Shown: positions 18,693-27,911, counted from the stretch's first letter. The stretch: 64,000 nt of DNA from Tolypothrix sp. PCC 7712 (GCF_025860405.1 NZ_CP063787.1:124001-188000), one strand, 5' to 3'. Notes: generated by a model from the letters alone, not told the origin. Numbers and translations are program-made.

Positions 18693-20858
18693 ATGGCACT
18701 GGCAATTTTAGAATTTCTTGAAAGTTATGGGCAAAAAAGCCGCTTTCGGGTCAATCTGGGAACGACGAATCGGTTTTATTGCTATAAGATTGGCGATCAA
18801 CAAATCCACAATAATGGTTTAACTCTTTTACAAGACCCAATCTACACTTCGCCGTTAATTGGCCCTTTACCGGAGAGTAGTTTGGGGCGAACTGTTCTAG
18901 AAGTGCCGAATGATAAATTTGATCGCCAGCATCGGGCCATCCAAATCATAAGTTTTCAGAATGCAAAGAAAATAGGGCCTGCTATTTCTGAGGTTGTCAT
19001 AGTTCCCAGTGTTAGCACAAATGACTTACCAGAGATTTCTTTTGGCCAAGAACTAGATCGGCAAACGACTATGAACAAATCATCAGTAGAAACAGTTGCT
19101 TTTCAGTATCGAGAAGTACCACCTGTGAGTGAAGCTATGGGGATACTGGATATGTTGACAGGCGCGGTTTCAAAGGTACTTCCCACTCTTTTGGGCGGAG
19201 GAAGTGGTGGTGGGTCAATTGGCAATCTGCTGAGTACTTTACTGCCCAAGTTGCTAGGGATGTTACCTCAACTTATGGGGGGAGGCGGGAAAATAGACTT
19301 GGCTGGTGGGCAGCCAGCAGGTGATGTAAGTCAAATTGCAAATCTCCTGGGGGGGTTACTTCAGCAAAGTGGGACTGAAACGCCAACCGCACCTACACCA
19401 ACAACTACTCTGTTGCCTCCATCTCCTAGTGCAGCTACTCCTACTACTGTGCCACCATCGCCACGACCCATTATGCAACGAGCGCCTGTAGCACGGCGCA
19501 ATTCAAGTTCACTAGTGGCGGCGAAATCAATGGCGATGTCTGTTCAAGATTATTATGCGCCTAGATATGGTGGGGTGGTTAATGGTTTTGCCTTATCCAC
19601 AGAAGATGATCTAGATGACGATCTCAATATTTCATCAGCATCCACATATTCGATGCCTTTGGAATATTCCGAGGCGATGGTGTTTCCTGCTGCTCTGATG
19701 GCTATTTTGCCGACTATTTTGCAGGTTGCACCACAAATCATTGATTTGATTATGAAAATGTTTCCTAAAAACCAGAACCCAACATCAAAGCAAATGAGTA
19801 TGATGTTGGGCATTGATGAGGAGGAGTATACAGAAGACCATGCGACGTTGATTGCTTTAAGTCTGGGTATTGCTGCTGCTCCTACATTGAATTTAGCTTA
19901 TCAACGGGTTGATGCAGTTATTTTGGCGTTTACTGATGTTACCCCGGTGATGATACATGGCAAGTCACGCTTTTTGTATCGCCATGACCAGGATATTAGT
20001 TTCCCCTTGAAGTTGGAAACACCCCAAGCAGTAAAAAAAGCGAAATTGCAATTATTGGTGAAGCATCCCAACACTTTGAAGGTATTAATTGAGCAAAACT
20101 ACCACATTGAAAATGCTACCTCTGGTGCAGTTAGTGTTGTACCTAAAATCAGTAAAGAACAACTCAAAAAGTTAGCTGTCAATGAAGAATATTTAATCTG
20201 CGTTTCTTTGGTTTGGGAAGGTAGGTCAAAGAAAACCCAAAAGGTAATGCAGTTAGGGACAAGTACCATGCAACTAATTACTTTGGTGGGTGAATATTTG
20301 TTTGACCGCGTTGAAGGTACTGGTCAGACTGTACCACTAAATGATGTAGACCGATTTCGTTCTTACTGGCATAAGGTGTGGCAAGGGGATTTTACTGAAG
20401 ATGTGCGGCGGATCAGTTTTGATTGTAAATACTATTACACGTTGGAAAGTAAACGTACCGAAAATGCTCGGATGGAAACGGTAACGCAGCTTTTAGAAGA
20501 TGATGCCACAGGACACAAAAGTAGGTTGAAATCTGGTTTGATTGTCAGTCCCTATGGGTTGAATGAACTGCTGGAGCAAATTTCTCAACATCCCCGATTA
20601 AGCGATGCAGAATTAACTGCACTCGTGGGTTCGGAGTTTAAAGCACGGTTTAGTCATGCAGCGCGTACTCAGGTGAATTTTAAGGGCAAACCAAGAGATA
20701 CTGTTGCACTTTGGATTTATCCAGAATTGAAGTTGCAACAGGTGATTTTGAAGCAGGTAGAGCAGAGTCAGCCTAACGGTAATGTACAGGCGTTGAAAGA
20801 ACATCCTGTTTATTTCCCGATGCCTGCGTTGGCTCATTTTATTGGGGTGAGTACGTAA
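18693..20858 (+). CDS. Large unknown protein with hydrophobic Gly-rich segments
   Basis: 721 residues from the ATG at 18693; a TTG nine bases upstream abuts the previous stop. Not recognised. Residues about 1-145 are beta-rich. About 145-235 contain amphipathic Leu/Gly-rich segments (LTGAVSKVLPTLLGGGSGGG, LLGMLPQLMGGGG). A Pro/Thr linker follows. About 325-365 is a second hydrophobic segment (MVFPAALMAILPTILQ). The C-terminal 330 residues are mixed alpha/beta with strand-rich repeats. Such hydrophobic stretches in a protein without a signal peptide suggest membrane insertion on demand or a buried assembly core. A pore-forming or shell role is speculation. Confidence 0.65.
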   Translation: MALAILEFLESYGQKSRFRVNLGTTNRFYCYKIGDQQIHNNGLTLLQDPIYTSPLIGPLPESSLGRTVLEVPNDKFDRQHRAIQIISFQNAKKIGPAISEVVIVPSVSTNDLPEISFGQELDRQTTMNKSSVETVAFQYREVPPVSEAMGILDMLTGAVSKVLPTLLGGGSGGGSIGNLLSTLLPKLLGMLPQLMGGGGKIDLAGGQPAGDVSQIANLLGGLLQQSGTETPTAPTPTTTLLPPSPSAATPTTVPPSPRPIMQRAPVARRNSSSLVAAKSMAMSVQDYYAPRYGGVVNGFALSTEDDLDDDLNISSASTYSMPLEYSEAMVFPAALMAILPTILQVAPQIIDLIMKMFPKNQNPTSKQMSMMLGIDEEEYTEDHATLIALSLGIAAAPTLNLAYQRVDAVILAFTDVTPVMIHGKSRFLYRHDQDISFPLKLETPQAVKKAKLQLLVKHPNTLKVLIEQNYHIENATSGAVSVVPKISKEQLKKLAVNEEYLICVSLVWEGRSKKTQKVMQLGTSTMQLITLVGEYLFDRVEGTGQTVPLNDVDRFRSYWHKVWQGDFTEDVRRISFDCKYYYTLESKRTENARMETVTQLLEDDATGHKSRLKSGLIVSPYGLNELLEQISQHPRLSDAELTALVGSEFKARFSHAARTQVNFKGKPRDTVALWIYPELKLQQVILKQVEQSQPNGNVQALKEHPVYFPMPALAHFIGVST

Positions 20859-20918
20859 ATTTTGACTGTCTAACAATTTTTCAACTGTCCACACGATAAA
20901 CAGAAGAGGAAAACCCAT

Positions 20919-22229
20919 ATGGATGCTTCGCAAAAACCGCAATCACTATATCAGAAGCTTTACAAAAAGCCCCGAATTGATCAAAATCCATGTCAGTCGC
21001 AGCAGCCATCAAATACACAGCCTCTTAATAGAGTATTTCAGCCGCAGCAGCCATTAAATATATTCAAACGGGAGGATATTAAATTTCAAGTTAAGAATGA
21101 GTGTATTTTGGGTGCTATCTTAACGGCGAAACTTCATCGCTTAATTCAATGTTTAATTGACCAGAATGATGGAAAAATACAAGAAAATCAAAATAAAAAT
21201 CAATATCAAATAACCGGGGGAATCAATTGGATTGAACATACAAGCTGCCTTGCTAAATATATAGCAGATGGAAATAAGAAGAATGCACAAACACAGTCTC
21301 TAGATTATATTTTGAAGGTTGGTGAAGCTCAAACAAAAATGCGAGGATGTCTTAATATAGAAAGGTTATTTCTAGAGGAGAATATTTCTTTATTAATCAG
21401 ATGCACTGATATAAATGAGAATAGAAAAGATTTATCTTACGCAGAAATTAAAAGGATTATCGAATCATTAAAGAGAATAGACAATAATTTATCAGATGCT
21501 TCTATAGCTGAAATTTTGCTTAGAAAGGTAAAGAATGGTGAAAGCTCAAATTTTCCACAAGCCGAGAGAAAATGTCCGGGTATAAGTATTCAATTGAATC
21601 ATTTCCTGAATTTCGTAAATGCACTTTTATTTGGTATGGAAGCATCACGGAATAATTTATGCTTTGGTACATCATTAATGACTTTAGAGTTGATCCGAGA
21701 TAGAATAACGACCTTTCAACAGGCATTCGATACTAGATACGAAACGTTGACGGTCGGTTTATACCCAATGGCACTTGTTAAACCTGAAAACGTTGATGGG
21801 CATTATCGTTTAAGCACAAAAGGTCAATTTTATCAAATGCAACCTGAACAACAAAAGCAGCATCTAGAAAAATTTATTCAAAAGTGCCTCACGGAGCAAG
21901 ATACAGGCATTGTAGCATTGAGAGAAATGTGGTTGGTTATCAAATGGTTAGAATTCAAAGAAAGATGTATGCAAGAAAAGTTCAGTACTATGGAGCCTGT
22001 TAATGCAATCACAAAACTAGGAGATTTCTTTTTAGACTTGCTTCATAGATATTATTGTCGTCCATTAGCAGTTCCCCAATCCCTAATTCCTGAAGATAAC
22101 TCTCAATTTAATTATGGTTTTTCTGGTGAGTTAATTCTCAACGGTATGAAGGTGATCTTTGATCAACCGATAGGAGTTTATCCGGTCACTCTAGAATCTA
22201 AAGACGAGGCACATCGCAATGGAACATGA
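20919..22229 (+). CDS. Unknown operon protein (436 residues)
   Basis: The ATG at 20919 follows a GAGGA ribosome binding site. Residues 1-50 are Gln/Pro-rich and disordered. The rest is a helical globular protein with several Cys (NECILGAIL, TSCLAKYI, RGCLNIERLF, RKCPGISI). The codon mix is more AT-rich than in neighbouring genes, hinting at a different history. The end overlaps the next gene by 11 bases, indicating translational coupling. No family recognised. Confidence 0.6.
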   Translation: MDASQKPQSLYQKLYKKPRIDQNPCQSQQPSNTQPLNRVFQPQQPLNIFKREDIKFQVKNECILGAILTAKLHRLIQCLIDQNDGKIQENQNKNQYQITGGINWIEHTSCLAKYIADGNKKNAQTQSLDYILKVGEAQTKMRGCLNIERLFLEENISLLIRCTDINENRKDLSYAEIKRIIESLKRIDNNLSDASIAEILLRKVKNGESSNFPQAERKCPGISIQLNHFLNFVNALLFGMEASRNNLCFGTSLMTLELIRDRITTFQQAFDTRYETLTVGLYPMALVKPENVDGHYRLSTKGQFYQMQPEQQKQHLEKFIQKCLTEQDTGIVALREMWLVIKWLEFKERCMQEKFSTMEPVNAITKLGDFFLDLLHRYYCRPLAVPQSLIPEDNSQFNYGFSGELILNGMKVIFDQPIGVYPVTLESKDEAHRNGT

Positions 22230-22587
22230 AAATAAGCTTGCTTCAACTAATCTAGTTAAATCAAGCGATTTAAACTTACCCAAACTAGATATATTTAATA
22301 CCGCAGCCCCAGCAAAACCACTAGACCACAGCCTGTTATTGCCCTTTGCTCAATTAGTCGAAAAACTCACAGATTACCAAAAACAAATAATTGACCCCCA
22401 GACGGGATTTGCCATGATGATCGCGCAACTAACGGTCGATATGCCGATCGAATTGAAAGTAACTGTCAACAATGACGGCACAGTAAATCTCAAAGCTTCA
22501 CCACCCACCCAAATGGTGAAAACCTCCGTCATGCCAGTATTTCATCAAATGCAACTACGGATAGTCAGAGAGGATGGCGACGAATAG
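22219..22587 (+). CDS. Small trypco2-like protein
   Basis: 122 residues, overlapping both neighbours (11 and 14 bases), so made in step with them. A helical N-terminal half (LLLPFAQLVEKLTDYQKQI) is followed by four beta strands (MPIELKVTVNNDGTVNLKAS, then FHQMQLRIVRED). The layout helix plus small beta sandwich resembles trypsin-co-occurring domain 2 and DUF2589-like proteins found near proteases in bacterial conflict loci. The resemblance is by layout, not proven. It may be a binding module for the larger operon proteins. Confidence 0.55.
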   Translation: MEHENKLASTNLVKSSDLNLPKLDIFNTAAPAKPLDHSLLLPFAQLVEKLTDYQKQIIDPQTGFAMMIAQLTVDMPIELKVTVNNDGTVNLKASPPTQMVKTSVMPVFHQMQLRIVREDGDE

Positions 22588-23368
22588 CAACAACCGCCCC
22601 TGGAATTTGGAATCATTTCTCGATTCATTAATCTATGAGCTAGACAAAGCTCAAGATACCCTCTCTGTCAAGGGCATGAATCGAAAATTAACCTATACGG
22701 TCAAAGATGTGTCCTTAGATTTACAAATCTTTCCCGAATTTGATGGCGAAACAGTCCGGTTTGTCACAGCCCAACCCGGACAGACAGGAGCATCAAAAGT
22801 TACCTTTCAGCTAGGGACGATTCGAGATCACCAAATTCAGGAAGTTGCTAGAAGACCACTCACCCGCAATGATATTTCCTTAGAAGAGGTCAATTTACCA
22901 GAACCAGAGAAAAAGGAATTAAAAAAACTGGGGATTCGCTCTGCTGAGGACTTGCGCCGCACGGTTGAAGAGGAAAACGTTGATATCGCGAAGGTGACAG
23001 ATAACAAGGTGGACTATCAGGGATTGGCTAACCTGATGAACCAATCGCGCCGCCAGCAACTGGCTCCTACTGTGTCTAAAGCCAGTCTTTCCCAATCTCA
23101 GGGTAAAACAATTCTTACCTTAGAAGGAAATAATTTAGCGATCGCACAATCCCTCGATGAATTCCCCGTAGCTGCAATTAACAACGAACCTGTGGAGGTA
23201 ATTTCCGCCAATGACAAGGAAGTGAAAATTCAGGTAAATCACCAGCACTTGCAAGGCGGCGTAAGTCAATTACACGTTGCGCTCGATCCTTATGCGATCG
23301 TCACCATGAATTTGCAGTTAGCTAATGCTGCGCCTGCTTCCCAAAACCCGAATCATCAACCAAATTAA
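22574..23368 (+). CDS. Trypco2-like domain protein, last gene of the operon
   Basis: 264 residues. The N-terminal 80 residues (LESFLDSLIYELDKAQ, then strands KLTYTVKDVSLDLQIFPEF and ASKVTFQLGTI) match the helix-plus-strands layout of trypco2 domains. Residues 95-160 are a helical part with a helix-hairpin-like KKLGIRSAEDLRRTVEEENVD. The C-terminal 90 residues look like an Ig/IPT-type beta domain (KTILTLEGNNLAIAQS, then VKIQVNHQHLQGG). IS copy B inserted exactly at the stop codon; the protein is unchanged because TAG became TAA. The function is unknown. Confidence 0.6.
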   Translation: MATNSNNRPWNLESFLDSLIYELDKAQDTLSVKGMNRKLTYTVKDVSLDLQIFPEFDGETVRFVTAQPGQTGASKVTFQLGTIRDHQIQEVARRPLTRNDISLEEVNLPEPEKKELKKLGIRSAEDLRRTVEEENVDIAKVTDNKVDYQGLANLMNQSRRQQLAPTVSKASLSQSQGKTILTLEGNNLAIAQSLDEFPVAAINNEPVEVISANDKEVKIQVNHQHLQGGVSQLHVALDPYAIVTMNLQLANAAPASQNPNHQPN

Positions 23369-24757
23369 CCCTCTTTTGTCACTCTAGGCAGAGGAAAAGT
23401 AGAAATCAGGGTGAATCAGGGATATAAAAATTGAACTGGTGAGGCTATAAATAATAGATTGAAGTTTAAAAAAACCCAAAGCTAATTGAGGAATAGGAAA
23501 AACCGTTAACCAGGGATATATCAGATTAAATAAAGTAAAAGGTTGAATAATCAAACGAAGATTGTTAAGAATGTTCTTCCAGCCATTTCCATTATCCCAC
23601 CAAGGATGTGAAACAAATTTTGACTCTCGTTGTGATGGAGACTGAAACAGTTGCTCCGAATGCAGACTAACCATTAAATAAGCACTGCAAATAATTTCCC
23701 ACCATCGCTCAATATCTGGGTAGTGAGTCAGGCGAAAATCTGACCAACCTAATTCATTCTTACTTTGTTTTAACCCGTACTCGACCCAAGTTCTTAAACC
23801 GTAAAAATTTCCAACTTCTCTTGGCGTAATGTCTGGATATTTACTCATCACATACCAAGTAGTGTTATCAGGCAAATTTTCTGGATCTGTAGTAATTTGC
23901 CAATATCTAAGTTCTCCACGTTTTCCCGGAATAATTTCTCTAATAAATCGATTTTCCCGACTCAAGTCAGAGAATACCCTTTGAAACTTCTGCCACTTTA
24001 AATATTGAATATGTTGTCGTGGAAGTATTTCTACATAATGATTTGACCGAATCGCTACTATATAGTTCAAGTTTAGTTCATCTAATACAGATATGAAATT
24101 CTTACCACTCTCTCCATATAAGCTATCTGCAAGTACTAAGTTGAATTTAAAACCCATTGATTGTAGCTTTTTTATCAGTATTGCTGCTATTTCTGGTTTA
24201 GTGCGGTACTTATCTCCTGCCTGTAATCTTTCCCTGGGTTTATACACTTCAAACAGTAATGGAAATGTCATCCCACAGAAAACACCATATACTGTCACTG
24301 CCACAATTCCATTATCTGTTTTTCCCAAATTTCCTATATACTGCCGTTTCACATAATCTGTCTTGCTCCCTTTCTTTTTATCCCCTGTCTCATCAATAAT
24401 TAAAATGATTGGTCTACCTTTTAGCACTTGTAAAATTAACTCTAACCTTAAGGTTCTTAACTTTTCTATATCCCAAGGTGATGTAGTTAGAAAATGATGC
24501 AACCCTTGCTGGTTATCTAATCCTACGATTTTTGCTATTTCTGGCAATGTTTTACGTTTTAGATCAGAAATGCAGCCTACATGGAGATATTTAAAAGCCT
24601 CGAAACTCCTAACATCTGGAAACAGACTTTTATACCACTGGCAATATTCGTCCACAAATTTGACTGTTGGTGCGGCTGGACGGGGCTGTACCATGCTCTG
24701 TGTCTTGGTTCTAGCATTTTTACCTTATTATACTACTGCCAGAGTGACAAAACAGGG
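23369..24757 (-). mobile_element. IS701-family insertion sequence, copy B
   Basis: A 1389-bp element with the same ends as copy A, in reverse orientation. The flanks are TTAA at 23365-23368 and TTAG at 24758-24761, a near-perfect 4-bp duplication matching the YTAR target known for this family. The insertion point is the stop codon of the last gene of the nine-gene operon, so it probably harms only downstream transcription. Confidence 0.95.
23384..24694 (-). CDS. IS701-family DDE transposase (copy B)
   Basis: The 436-residue protein is identical to the transposase of copies A and C, with catalytic D101, D190 and E305. It is transcribed toward the upstream nine-gene operon, so read-through from it would be antisense to that operon. 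Confidence 0.95.
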   Translation of the reverse strand: MVQPRPAAPTVKFVDEYCQWYKSLFPDVRSFEAFKYLHVGCISDLKRKTLPEIAKIVGLDNQQGLHHFLTTSPWDIEKLRTLRLELILQVLKGRPIILIIDETGDKKKGSKTDYVKRQYIGNLGKTDNGIVAVTVYGVFCGMTFPLLFEVYKPRERLQAGDKYRTKPEIAAILIKKLQSMGFKFNLVLADSLYGESGKNFISVLDELNLNYIVAIRSNHYVEILPRQHIQYLKWQKFQRVFSDLSRENRFIREIIPGKRGELRYWQITTDPENLPDNTTWYVMSKYPDITPREVGNFYGLRTWVEYGLKQSKNELGWSDFRLTHYPDIERWWEIICSAYLMVSLHSEQLFQSPSQRESKFVSHPWWDNGNGWKNILNNLRLIIQPFTLFNLIYPWLTVFPIPQLALGFFKLQSIIYSLTSSIFISLIHPDFYFSSA

Positions 24758-25039
24758 TTAGGGAATGGTGACTGTTGTTTGGTTGCTGATTTTTGCTGCG
24801 CTCGTAGATTTGAGTCAACAGAGATCACCAAGATGTTGTCAAAAAGCGATCACCGGGTGTACATGCACATCATCATAACTACTATGCGAATTGTGCAATT
24901 TCAACTGAGATGGGGTGAAAAAGCGATCGCACTTTCTGCAGCATTGGTACAAACAGCGATCAATAAACTATGTTTTGATTAGTGTTCAATCGTCAGTGTG
25001 AGCGATCGCTAAAATTAACGCAATACTTAATCTACTAGC

Positions 25040-26017
25040 TTACTCTTGTATAGGATACCGTCGCATCATCTCCTGTACTTCCACCGCATCCCCTGAAGGC
25101 GTATACACGACCCCGCCAGACATCGCAATCGCAATCCGCTGCTTCCTCGCCCACTCAAACCAAGCACTCACATCCGATGTCACCACATTCTTGCCCTTAG
25201 CCCCACTCTTGCAGCTGTTGATAAATAAGCCAGTCGGATTATCACACCAGCCTTCATGAATTGCTTCCTTGACTCGTGCGATCGCCCCAGGCACATTCGC
25301 CCAATATTTCTTCATCACCCCCAAACACGGCTCTGGGTTAATCCGCAACCGCCGCAACTCGGTACAAACCTCAGCAATCTCGGGTTTGCTGGGCTTATAC
25401 GTACTTGAACCTACTTCAACTTCCGGCTCGGAAAACTCGTCCTCATGAGAGTCTATCTCGCTAGTTGAGTGATCTAGTTCTAATTCATCAACAAAGCGAG
25501 TAATCTGGGGTTGCTCTGGTTCTGGTGCTTGGCGAACTAGCTCATATTCGCTTTCTTCTTCTACTTCATCCTTTCCTGACTCAACAGCAGTGTTTTGTTG
25601 TGGCTTAGAAGTTTCAGGATCTGATCTATGGTGTTGTTCTGCATTGAATTCTGAAGGTTCAGTTTTGCACTTGCCAGGTTCCAATAGACGATTAAGTACA
25701 TCAAGGTGCAATTTATACTGCCAAGTCTTATCCTGCCCATTACCAGGATTTTTCTGCTTCTCGATAAGACCCATGCTCTCAAGCAGTGCGATCGCACTCC
25801 TAATGACATGAAGACTATGCTCACCCATTAGGTCAGCATAAATTCGCTTGAGTGGCTGGTAAACCCAAGGAGTGCGATGATTTTCGAGCTTCCACTTTGT
25901 CCAATGTCGGAAATACTCAATCAGTTTGGCAGCACAGAAGTTACCAGTAATCTCCAGATACTCTCGCCGCAATATCACCAGCCCGGATGCTTTTTCGGTA
26001 GAGACAACAGTACTCAT
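25040..26017 (-). CDS. Winged-helix protein, putative plasmid replication or regulation
   Basis: 325 residues. Residues 1-115 form a winged-helix-like region (YLEITGNFCAAKLIEYFRHW, then HVIRSAIALLESMGLIEKQKN) typical of plasmid or phage replication and regulatory proteins. A long acidic disordered linker spans about 125-210. The C-terminal domain (CTELRRLRINPEPCLGVMKKY...AIARVKEAIHEGW) resembles DnaD-like or helicase-loading tails; this is inference. Its ATG overlaps the stop of the AlkB-like gene (ATGA), making it the third gene of an overlapping three-gene operon. Confidence 0.55.
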   Translation of the reverse strand: MSTVVSTEKASGLVILRREYLEITGNFCAAKLIEYFRHWTKWKLENHRTPWVYQPLKRIYADLMGEHSLHVIRSAIALLESMGLIEKQKNPGNGQDKTWQYKLHLDVLNRLLEPGKCKTEPSEFNAEQHHRSDPETSKPQQNTAVESGKDEVEEESEYELVRQAPEPEQPQITRFVDELELDHSTSEIDSHEDEFSEPEVEVGSSTYKPSKPEIAEVCTELRRLRINPEPCLGVMKKYWANVPGAIARVKEAIHEGWCDNPTGLFINSCKSGAKGKNVVTSDVSAWFEWARKQRIAIAMSGGVVYTPSGDAVEVQEMMRRYPIQE

Positions 26018-26613
26018 TTGTTGCCTCCTACATGCGGACGAAAAGTTAAGTTAATTCTTGTGCCAACCAATTTCTTGGTTTTGGGAACTTGATGAAGGTG
26101 CGTGGACTGACAACCAGGGTGCATAAAGAGCAAACTCCCGTGTTCCAGCCAGAAATCAGTCGGCTTGCCCCCGATGGGCTTTATCTGAAACTTCCGCTCT
26201 GCACCCAAACTTACAGATGCAATCGCCGGATTTAGGCCCATCGACGATTCATTATCTGCGTGCCACCCTATGCTGTCCTGTCCACTTCTATACTGGTTGC
26301 CAATGACGATACGGAAGCTGTAGCCAGTAACAGCAGTAATCCTGTCTCTCAACTGGGCCAGCGATGAAGTCCAAGGCAATGGTTTTAATAGCACGCTTTT
26401 GGAATACAAATACTCACAACCTTCGTCACCGTAGATGCATTCCAGCCGGGGTACAAGTAAAGTTTTACCCACCATTTTTATTTGGTTCTGTTGCCATTGC
26501 AGTTTTAAGCAGTGCTGGTATAACACGCCAGCTTCCTCTTGGCTAAGGAACTCTGGATAATAAGTGACTGGTAAAACTGGCGTACGTTCGTTAAAAAGGG
26601 ACATCTGTATCAT
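26014..26613 (-). CDS. AlkB-like 2-oxoglutarate/Fe(II) dioxygenase
   Basis: 199 residues. The iron-binding H118-x-D120 is in IGWHADNESS, with the distal His in HLHQVPKTK (about 174). The 2-oxoglutarate-binding Arg and the downstream Arg of RINLTFR (about 186 and 192) complete the set. The NQYRSGQDSIGWHAD block is typical of AlkB-type enzymes that demethylate alkylated DNA or RNA bases. All key residues are present. AAGGAG lies 7 nt before the ATG at 26613. It overlaps the upstream gene by 23 bases. Its position inside a plasmid-type operon suggests repair or protection of the element's own DNA. Confidence 0.88.
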   Translation of the reverse strand: MIQMSLFNERTPVLPVTYYPEFLSQEEAGVLYQHCLKLQWQQNQIKMVGKTLLVPRLECIYGDEGCEYLYSKSVLLKPLPWTSSLAQLRDRITAVTGYSFRIVIGNQYRSGQDSIGWHADNESSMGLNPAIASVSLGAERKFQIKPIGGKPTDFWLEHGSLLFMHPGCQSTHLHQVPKTKKLVGTRINLTFRPHVGGNK

Positions 26614-27397
26614 CTTGTTCTCCTTGTGACCAAAGTTGTTTCAGTGCTTGTTGTTTTGCTGCTTCTAACTTTTCTTTCTCCTGGGCTGATGACTCACCGA
26701 CGAGCTGCTCAAATTCTGCTCGTTGTCGTTGCTTCAATTGCTCAGTAGTCACAGCAGGTAATGCTAGTTGCTCATTTGTGCCTTGCCCTGAAGGGCGAAA
26801 GCCACGACGGCGGAAGATATAGCGGAAGTGGCGCTTATCCTGTGAGGGGAGCTTTCGCCATACTTCCTCATTCCAGCCTGGGGGTATGAAGTCAGCAGAT
26901 GGTGGTAGAAGGTTTTGGATTTGGGATTGCAGTTGAGCGATCGCCTGTTGCATAGCAGGGATATCTTGGAGCAATGCCAACTGTTGTGCGCTCTTGGTCT
27001 GCGGTGAATAACCAGTTTGCGACCAGATGAATACCCGCAGTCCTGCTCTGGCAACCATGCGGTAATTCTCGAGAGCGATTGCCTTACCTTTATATTTACG
27101 AGCGTCTACGGCGTAATATTCCAAAATCGCGTGACACACCTCATCAATGATGAACAAGCTATTGTCGCCATCCTTTAATATGAGCCTCCAGTCCTTGCCA
27201 GCAAAGCTTTTCAATGACGGTGGTAATTCATTTAATATCGAGTCAGAATCTCTAAGTCGATTTAACAAATTTGTAATTACAGGCTGATCTACACCGCAAA
27301 AATTCGCCAGTGCAGTTACGGTCATTCCACTGATGCCATCATTCTGACGGGTACAAAATCCTAATTCATCTTTGATTTGAAATGTCAGTGTGTCCAT
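26591..27397 (-). CDS. Antirepressor-like protein with P63C-like segment
   Basis: 268 residues from the ATG at 27397, which has a strong GGAGGGAG ribosome binding site; an upstream ATG at 27427 lacks one. The segment DEVCHAILEYYAVDAR...MVARAGLRVFIWSQTGY parallels the P63C/antirepressor pattern (helix, then a V/I-rich strand, then an E/S-x-TGY end). The N-terminus has an HTH-like stretch (TVTALANFCGVDQPVITNLLNRL). The C-terminus is a charged coiled coil. It is the first gene of the operon with the AlkB-like and winged-helix genes. The family is inferred from pattern only. Confidence 0.5.
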   Translation of the reverse strand: MDTLTFQIKDELGFCTRQNDGISGMTVTALANFCGVDQPVITNLLNRLRDSDSILNELPPSLKSFAGKDWRLILKDGDNSLFIIDEVCHAILEYYAVDARKYKGKAIALENYRMVARAGLRVFIWSQTGYSPQTKSAQQLALLQDIPAMQQAIAQLQSQIQNLLPPSADFIPPGWNEEVWRKLPSQDKRHFRYIFRRRGFRPSGQGTNEQLALPAVTTEQLKQRQRAEFEQLVGESSAQEKEKLEAAKQQALKQLWSQGEQDDTDVPF

Positions 27398-27596
27398 ACT
27401 CCCTCCTATTTTTGACGCATAGAACAATCACGGCATTGCAAAGATGCCGCCAATTTAATTGGCAAATTATTAACGTCTGAACTTGGAAGTTGATAATTTC
27501 AGCTTTTCAAGCTCATTTAAAGATTTTGGGGCAGCGATCACTAATCTTGGATAGCAAGCGATCGCTTAATGTTTGGCATTGTTACTCAAGTTGGAA

Positions 27597-27893
27597 TTAG
27601 TCTTTTGGAACCAATTCAAAGAAATCTGAAATTTGGCAATTAAAATAAACACATAAAACAGTTATGGTATCAGCGTCATAACGTTTTGCAGTGTTCTCGC
27701 ATAAGCCACGTATTGCGCCTGCGGTTAACCCTGTTGCCTCAGCTAAAGCTGTTCGAGTTAACCCATGTTCGTCAATTAAATCTTGCAATTTGCAACGTAG
27801 CTTCACCTTAAGGTTCTGCACGGCTTTTCTATCACTACGCTTGGTGTACTTAGGCGGAACGGGAGGATTCATCATTAAAGCTAGAGATGTCAT
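27597..27893 (-). CDS. XRE-type HTH regulator
   Basis: 98 residues with a Cro/C1-type helix-turn-helix (LQDLIDEHGLTRTALAEATGLTAGAIRGLCENTAKRYDADTITVLCVYF, residues about 37-85). It ends ISDFFELVPKD, as in small plasmid repressors. It is divergent from the 28484 gene. The intervening DNA carries repeated TCGATTA boxes that fit its operator, suggesting autoregulation and control of the divergent gene. The first ATG is used, but internal ATGs at residues 7-8 are possible. Confidence 0.8.
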   Translation of the reverse strand: MTSLALMMNPPVPPKYTKRSDRKAVQNLKVKLRCKLQDLIDEHGLTRTALAEATGLTAGAIRGLCENTAKRYDADTITVLCVYFNCQISDFFELVPKD

Positions 27894-27911
27894 TTCCTTA
27901 CGTTCCTATTT

